Positions 58,770-64,000 of a stretch of DNA of 64,000 nt are shown here, one piece after another. Position 1 is the first letter of the stretch, and the number at the start of each line of letters is the position of its first letter. Source of the stretch: Tritrichomonas musculus. Lineage: Eukaryota; Parabasalia; Tritrichomonadida; Tritrichomonadidae. The notes under the pieces are model-generated. The model made no database searches. It was not told the DNA's origin and saw nothing but the letters and a program-made list of their open reading frames with translations. Location of the stretch: NCBI GenBank assembly GCA_039105265.1, contig JAPFFF010000004.1, positions 5,747,501 through 5,811,500 of the forward strand, written 5' to 3'. The position numbers and the translations under genes are program-made.

Positions 58770-61700
58770 TTATTTGAATACAAGTCTGATTGGTTTCGGA
58801 GGATTGTTTTCTTCAAATCGAATAATTTCTTGTAAACGATTGTCGATTTGTTGTTTTTCAATACCCGGAGCGAGCATATAATATTTATTACGTATTTCTA
58901 TCAATAATTCTTCCAAACTAGGCTTTGATGAAGGATCTAAACATTTTTTAATTATATCTAACCCAAATTGTGAAATCGTTTCTGACTGTTTCAATTCGGA
59001 TTTTTTATTATCTGTATTATTAAATGGCCCGATGAAGAGTTCATGCAAAATCTCTCCGAAAGAATGAACATATGAATTTGAGCATTGATCAATATCAAAA
59101 CTAGATGCAATATAATTTTCATACTGTTTCTTATACTGACGATCAAAAATTGACAGTACCATTATTTTTGATTCAAAATTTTCGTTTAGCATTATATTAT
59201 CTATAGTAAAGCCATCATGATAAACCTCAGATCGAAGTAAATACAACATTCCATATAAAACTTCAAGTGCTATTTGGACTTTAGTTGTGTTTTCGAGTTT
59301 AATTCTTTCATATAAATATATATTAAGGGGGTGAGAAAGTTCTTCCAGATAAAGAGAAATTGTAGTAATTTTCACTTCGGTTGTGAATCTTTTTATGTCG
59401 TTATAATCACTGTTATCGCTATTGTTATTGTTATTATAATCATTATTATTATTGTTATTATAATCATTATTATTATTGTTATTATAATCATTATTATTAT
59501 TGTTATTATAATCATTATTATTATTGTTATTATAATCATTATTATTATTGTTATTATAATCATTATTATTATTATTGTTATTATAATCATTATTATTATT
59601 GTTATTATTATCATTATTATTATTGTTATTATCATTATTATTATTGTTATTATAATCATTATTATTATTATTGTTATTATTATCATTATTATTATTGTTA
59701 TTATCATTATTATTATTGTTATTATAATCATTATTATTATTATTGTTATTATAATCATTATTATTATTGTTATTATTATCATTATTATTATTGTTATTAT
59801 AATCATTATTATTATTGTTATTATCATTATTATTGTTGTTATTATCATTACTATTACTGTTATTATTTTCATTATTACCATCAAAATCTAGTGTCTCAAA
59901 TGTATCAATGTAAATTGCTTTGCAGAGGCAGGGATGTGTAACATTGTTGAGTAAATCGAATTCGTAGCATGTCATGTTGGCTATGTTTTTCTTTATGAGA
60001 CTTTCATTTGGCGTTAAAGTTAGCTTTGTCAAATAAACGCCAGATTGAAGATCAACAACTTTAGTCGTGATGAAATTTTCTGTTTGGCTGATCATATTTA
60101 TTATTTTGTAGTTCTTTTGTCCATCGTTTGTTATAATAATACGTATGTTTTCGTTATTATCTTTTTTAGATTCTTTTTCAATATGGTTCTCATTTTTGGC
60201 GATTTCATTATCATTTTCGTTTTTATTTATTTTGTTTTCTATCTCGTTGTCATTTTTAATATTTCCATTGTTATCTTTTTCTCCTTTGACTATCTTATCT
60301 AGCCTTTCGTTTTCCAAAAAATCTTTTTCATGACTATAATTATCGTTTTCATTTTCGATTTGAAACGTAACTTTTTTGCAACTGCTTTTAGTTTTATTTT
60401 CTATTCTATTATTATTAATAACATCATTTTGACATTGGTCACTGTTTTGATATTGATCACTTTTCTGATATTGGTTACTGTTTTGATATTGATCACTGTT
60501 TTGATATTGATCACTTTTCTGATATTGATCACTGTTTTGATATTGATCACTTTTCTGATATTGATCACTTTTCTGATATTGATCACTGTTTTGATATTGA
60601 TCACTTTTCTGATATTGATCACTTTTCTGATATTGGTTACTGTTTTGATATTGATCACTGTTTTGATATTGATCACTGTTTTGATATTGATCACTGTTTT
60701 GATATTGATCACTTTTCTGATATTGATCACTGTTTTGATATTGATCACTTTTCTGATATTGATCACTGTTTTGATATTGATCACTTTTCTGATATTGATC
60801 ACTGTTTTGATATTGGTCACTTTTCTGATATTGGTTACTGGATTGATGTTGGCTGCTTGATTCTGACAAATTTATTGCTTGAGATTGGGAACTACTTTGA
60901 GATTGAGAGCTATTTAGTGATAAATCAGATGTTTTAGATTGATGGCTATTTTGATATTGATTATTTTGCATGTAATTCTTGTTTTGACTTACCTTTACTT
61001 TTGGTTGAGGAGGCATTTGTGCGTCAAATTCATCAAAAGGCGGAACTTCTTCGTACTTTAAAAGCCTCTCACGAAGATATTTAATATAATTATCTTTTTT
61101 CTTAGATAATTCAGTTGGGGAAATATAATTCTTAATTCGATCAAAAGATGATTTTCTACGAATGGCTGGCTGTGTTGCGGCTAATCTATCTGCTAGAGAG
61201 CTAGATAACTTTATAACATTCTCAGAAATATGTTCAGCAACATAATCACTTCCATCGATTTTAACACCTGGAGGAATATATATTTTGTAATTGCTATTTA
61301 CATCATCAAAGGAGTGAGCTTTGAAAATAATTTTGGATGCAGACAAGATTTCAATTTCTTCAAGCTTTTTACAGCCTTTAAAACACTCAGATTCAAAAAC
61401 GATAAAGTCACTTTTCAATTTAATATGTGTAAGATTTTCGTTGTTTCGAAAGGCTCCATAACCTATCTTTCTTAAAGAATTCGGAAAACATATTTCATTT
61501 CTGAGGTTTTTGCAGTTGGAAAATGCTTCTCTTCGTATTTCTTCAATATTTTGATTGAAAATCAAAGATTTAAGATTTTCACAATTTTCAAATGCGTAAT
61601 CATTAATAATGCGGACATTCGCAGGAATAGTTGACATTTCAATTTTACGAGAAGCAAAAAATAAAACGTCATGCTTATTCATTAAGCCATCTTTCCCATA

Positions 61701-62165
61701 AAGAAAGCTTCCTGTAATGCTATTACCATTATTAAAATTACAAAAAAAATGGTTGGTAAGTAATGAGCTACCTATAAGCAGTTTTCCTTCGTACAACTGA
61801 AATCGATTGGACAATTTATCTGGTATTTTTATATTCACGAGATTTTTGGTTCCGTAACACCATCTATCACCAAGATGTTCAAGTTTTGGTGGTAATGAAA
61901 GAGTCGATATTGATGATTCATTAAATGCATTTCCTTCAATATGAGTTACATCAGAATCATCTGAAAAGAAAAGTGATGATAATTTCTTGCAATTAGAAAA
62001 TGAACTATCAGCAACAATTGTTATACGATAATTTTTTTTATTATGCTCAAAAACTTTGGGAATTGTAATTGAGCCTGAAGCTTCTGGTGATCTTGTAATT
62101 ATGGCGGTAAAATTACTTTCTATTAAGTATACTTTTATTCCTTTCTTAATTTCATAAATTTCCAT
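58770..62165 (-). CDS. BspA-type LRR_5 protein fused to a pseudokinase
   Basis: 1131 residues. Residues 1-320 hold BspA/TpLRR (LRR_5) repeats such as IPANVRIINDYAFENCENLK and SLRKIGYGAFRNNENLTHI, a ligand-binding fold greatly expanded in trichomonads. After a linker (RRKSSFDRIK) come 23 QYQ(N/K)SD hexapeptides (about residues 439-578) and a Lys/Asn-rich stretch. The C-terminal part is a degenerate kinase: VYLTKLTL (possible VAIK-like Lys), HPCLCKAIYIDTF, YLEELSHPLNIYL, YHDGFTIDNIML in place of HRDLKxxN (catalytic Asp not in register, Lys lost), no DFG (VLSIFDRQ instead), FGEILHELFIGPF and IKKCLDPSSKPSLEELL. About 155 residues of NNNNDY-type repeat are inserted between beta strands 4 and 5. 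No signal peptide or membrane helix is seen, so it is probably intracellular. The stop lies in ATAAAA. Confidence 0.9.
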   Translation of the reverse strand: MEIYEIKKGIKVYLIESNFTAIITRSPEASGSITIPKVFEHNKKNYRITIVADSSFSNCKKLSSLFFSDDSDVTHIEGNAFNESSISTLSLPPKLEHLGDRWCYGTKNLVNIKIPDKLSNRFQLYEGKLLIGSSLLTNHFFCNFNNGNSITGSFLYGKDGLMNKHDVLFFASRKIEMSTIPANVRIINDYAFENCENLKSLIFNQNIEEIRREAFSNCKNLRNEICFPNSLRKIGYGAFRNNENLTHIKLKSDFIVFESECFKGCKKLEEIEILSASKIIFKAHSFDDVNSNYKIYIPPGVKIDGSDYVAEHISENVIKLSSSLADRLAATQPAIRRKSSFDRIKNYISPTELSKKKDNYIKYLRERLLKYEEVPPFDEFDAQMPPQPKVKVSQNKNYMQNNQYQNSHQSKTSDLSLNSSQSQSSSQSQAINLSESSSQHQSSNQYQKSDQYQNSDQYQKSDQYQNSDQYQKSDQYQNSDQYQKSDQYQNSDQYQNSDQYQNSDQYQNSNQYQKSDQYQKSDQYQNSDQYQKSDQYQKSDQYQNSDQYQKSDQYQNSDQYQNSNQYQKSDQYQNSDQCQNDVINNNRIENKTKSSCKKVTFQIENENDNYSHEKDFLENERLDKIVKGEKDNNGNIKNDNEIENKINKNENDNEIAKNENHIEKESKKDNNENIRIIITNDGQKNYKIINMISQTENFITTKVVDLQSGVYLTKLTLTPNESLIKKNIANMTCYEFDLLNNVTHPCLCKAIYIDTFETLDFDGNNENNNSNSNDNNNNNNDNNNNNNDYNNNNNNDNNNNNNNDYNNNNNNNDYNNNNNNDNNNNNNDNNNNNNNNDYNNNNNNDNNNNNNDNNNNNNNDYNNNNNNNDYNNNNNNDYNNNNNNDYNNNNNNDYNNNNNNDYNNNNNNDYNNNNNSDNSDYNDIKRFTTEVKITTISLYLEELSHPLNIYLYERIKLENTTKVQIALEVLYGMLYLLRSEVYHDGFTIDNIMLNENFESKIMVLSIFDRQYKKQYENYIASSFDIDQCSNSYVHSFGEILHELFIGPFNNTDNKKSELKQSETISQFGLDIIKKCLDPSSKPSLEELLIEIRNKYYMLAPGIEKQQIDNRLQEIIRFEENNPPKPIRLVFK
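59395..59870 (-). repeat. Asn-rich (NNNNDY)n coding repeat
   Basis: Trinucleotide-rich DNA (ATTATT with GTT and ATCA interruptions on the plus strand) encoding poly-Asn blocks punctuated by Asp-Tyr or Asp every 6-8 residues. It lies within the pseudokinase N-lobe. Both other frames and the antisense strand are also open (poly-Ile), which is a by-product of the repeat. Confidence 0.93.
60432..60848 (-). repeat. 18-bp coding repeat, 23 QYQ(N/K)SD hexapeptides
   Basis: Units on the plus strand read TGATATTGATCACTGTTT or TGATATTGATCACTTTTC, which differ by Asn/Lys; a few carry GGTTAC (Asn for Asp). The strict 18-bp step preserves the frame. It separates the LRR and pseudokinase regions and is likely a disordered spacer. 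Confidence 0.95.
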
Positions 62166-62717
62166 CTGAGATTATGGCTGGAATAGAGAAAATATGAGAA
62201 GTGCGAGAACCTAAATAACGTATTTTTATATAATTTAGTATGTTCATTATCTTTGTATCTTATCAAGAATACTTTAATATTATTTTCATTTTAATATTAA
62301 TAAACTTCTTAGTATTCCATTTATTGGTATAAAATGAAATAGATTAATTATTCATCAAAATACTGATCATTTAAAAAAACTGAAATATGTTGTGTTACCT
62401 CGATATCTGATAAATATATTAATATTATTTTTATATTTATATGATTTATTTAATATATTATATAATATATATTGGTTATAAAGAAAAATAACTTTTTTAA
62501 ATAATAATATTTGCATTTTATAAAATATTTGTTTTATTTGAGCTTATTTTGAGGGATAGATTGAATTTCTAGGGGATAACTATTATTATATATTTATATA
62601 TATAAATATATTATATCATATTAAAATATAAAAAAATATCACTCGACAGGCGTAGCTCTATTTTAACTTTTATAAAACTTATTTTTTTTCTGGGGAAAAC
62701 GTTATTTTTAAATTTTT
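62166..62717. other. Intergenic upstream of the LRR-pseudokinase gene
   Basis: Holds that gene's promoter; on the minus strand CTCATATTTTCTC lies about 27 bp before the ATG and contains an initiator-like TCATAT. Otherwise AT-rich with no gene. Confidence 0.45.
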
Positions 62718-62959
62718 GATAATTTTCGGTTCACTTTTTGATAATCTTCGAATGACTTTTTGATAACTTTTGGTTTATTTTTTGTTTATTTTCGGTTCAC
62801 TTTTTGTTAATTTTCGGTTCACTTTTTGATAATTTTCGGTTCACTTTTTGTAAACTTTTGATCGACTTTTTGATAATTTATGATTTATTTTTTGTTTATT
62901 TTCGGTTCACTTTTTGATAATTTTCGGTTCACTTTTTGATAATTTTCGATTGACTTTTT
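62718..62959. repeat. 22-bp tandem repeat, 11 units
   Basis: Unit GATAATTTTCGGTTCACTTT plus two T, with an exact 22-bp step over 242 bp. Because 22 is not a multiple of 3, each unit is read in a different frame, so it is unlikely to be coding although a short minus-strand ORF crosses it. Confidence 0.93.
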
Positions 62960-63740
62960 AAGAAGTATCAACTTTTTAGGTAATTCAATTTTTTTTATGT
63001 TTTGTTTCTTTATTTTATTTATTTTAAAGTAATTTATGCGAAATTTCAAGAAACAAAAGACATATAACACTTCCTAAATACTTATTCAAGTATATTCTAT
63101 AAATATGAAGAGAAAATTTAATATGATTTTTCCATTAAAGAAGTTTTCATCAAAATTTATTGAAAAAAATTATAATCTACTTAAGTAAAGTATTTACCAT
63201 AAGTTAATCACTTTTTTATCTAAAAGAAAGTATATTTCTCAATATTAATTGAAGATTTTTTTTGATTATTTTGATATATTACCCAAATAAACTTTATATT
63301 TACATAAAATAATCTGTATTTATAATCATTTTCATTCTTTTTTCTTATTCCTATTTGATCAACGAGATAATAATTATATCTTAATTAATGTAAAATAATA
63401 TAAAGAACATTTAATACACTGATATTAGATTTAAAATAACTTGTATTTATGTTAAAAAGTCAGTTTCAGTTATCTATTTGATCCAAATATATTGTCCTTA
63501 TTATTTCCATATTCAATAGTTTACAATTAAAAACTACAATGTTTATAAAACTACACCTGTTGAATAAATAATTTTAATTTTATGTTTTTTATATTCTATA
63601 TAGAGCAAATAATATAATATTAAAAAATAAAAGATATTGGAGACTTTTTATAGTTCCCGCACTTCTAAAATATGAAAAAAAAAAAATTCTTCTTGAAAAT
63701 TAATCGTTTTTTTCAATGCAAGTAAAGAAATTTTTAAATA
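62960..63740. other. Intergenic, nothing recognised
   Basis: AT-rich spacer before the gene at 63741. TTTTCAATGC near 63712 is the only initiator-like sequence and is a weak match. Confidence 0.45.
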
Positions 63741-64000
63741 ATGAATTCAAAAAAAGTTCGTGATTATTATATGTATCTTCACAATGATGAACTTCTTTAC
63801 GATTCTCTCCCCCAACCATATCGCTTTATAAATAAAATTTTACTTCGCTGCATTGAAGATGCTATTGACCTCGCAGAAGGAGGAGGAAAAGCGGAATCAT
63901 TATATTCAATCGTTTCTCACAATTTAAGATTGACAAAAGTTGGTAAAATTCCCACTTTTACAATGTCGGATTTTTTTTTATCAACAGTTATCGCTAATCA
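63741..64000 (+). CDS. Unidentified gene, 5' part only
   Basis: An open frame of 86 codons from ATG to the window edge, without a stop. It begins MNSKKVRDYYMYLHNDELLY and includes PQPYRFINKILLRCIEDAID and AEGGGKAESLYSIVSHNLRL. Codon use and GC content are those of the real genes here rather than of the spacers. The sequence is mixed helical without a signal peptide. No family is recognised from this piece. Confidence 0.65.
   Translation, partial: MNSKKVRDYYMYLHNDELLYDSLPQPYRFINKILLRCIEDAIDLAEGGGKAESLYSIVSHNLRLTKVGKIPTFTMSDFFLSTVIAN

Noticed and set aside
59331-59891. Long antisense poly-Ile/Val ORF
   Set aside because: It is the complement of the Asn repeat in the LRR-pseudokinase gene; trinucleotide repeats keep all frames open.
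60330-60860. 176-codon antisense ORF (LITVLILITF repeats)
   Set aside because: Shadow of the QYQ(N/K)SD repeat on the other strand; it has no independent start signal or domain.
1-64000. tRNA and rRNA genes
   Set aside because: I looked for TTCGA-type T-loops with paired arms and for rRNA core sequences and found none I could support.

Overview
The window looks like nuclear DNA of a parabasalid (trichomonad) protist. The closest match in style is an AT-rich relative such as Tritrichomonas foetus, but the species is inferred, not shown. Four things point this way. (1) Nearly all genes are intronless, very AT-rich and densely furnished with kinase, Sel1, BspA-type LRR, Rab and prenyltransferase families. 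(2) Several starts have an initiator-like TCA-Py-T/A motif 7-20 bp upstream of the ATG. (3) Most stop codons sit in TAAA, the trichomonad polyadenylation signal. (4) The one intron found has a branch-point-like CTAAC fused to its 3' AG. Mariner and Polinton (Maverick) fossils are also typical of this lineage.

Layout. 1-10.6 kb is one satellite array of about 81 monomers of 130-131 bp with higher-order structure. It is followed by a frameshifted helical-repeat gene (10.7-11.9 kb). From 12 to 24 kb there is no convincing intact gene: it holds a stray satellite monomer, a decayed 21-bp coding repeat, a 1.29-kb TIR element with a perfect 8-bp target duplication, a 31-bp tandem array of about 50 copies, a short satellite array in reverse orientation, and a TA-flanked TIR element with another nested in it. 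24.6-30.2 kb is a pile-up: a 282-bp palindrome, a broken P-element-like transposase, a mariner copy inserted in Polinton end sequence, and a Polinton fossil with integrase. 30.4-33.9 kb holds two intact same-strand genes, a C2/EF-hand protein and a kinase-Sel1 protein. 34.3-43.2 kb is a small MITE, a transposase-like HTH fragment and a second Polinton fossil, itself interrupted by a long-TIR element that carries another 8-bp-TSD element. 43.2-49.0 kb has a deubiquitinase fragment and a second decayed helical-repeat gene, which is split by a 4.06-kb TIR element with two further elements nested inside.

50-64 kb is the gene-rich end: an RBX1/APC11-like RING-H2 protein with an Arg-Gly repeat tail, a CAMK/SNF1-like kinase with a 292-bp intron, a protein prenyltransferase alpha subunit, a Rab GTPase ending in CKC, an LRR_5 protein fused to a pseudokinase, and the start of an unidentified gene running off the window. 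The prenyltransferase alpha subunit and Rab genes are convergent neighbours and belong to the same broad pathway, but nothing shows that the pairing is functional.

The most distinctive content is the population of non-coding TIR elements. One family has AGAGGTATTCATG termini and 8-bp duplications (three copies). A second class is TA- or TTAA-flanked, and one of its members shares a 15-bp subterminal box with the resident mariner. A third class is about 4 kb with very long TIRs. Many of these are nested in each other.
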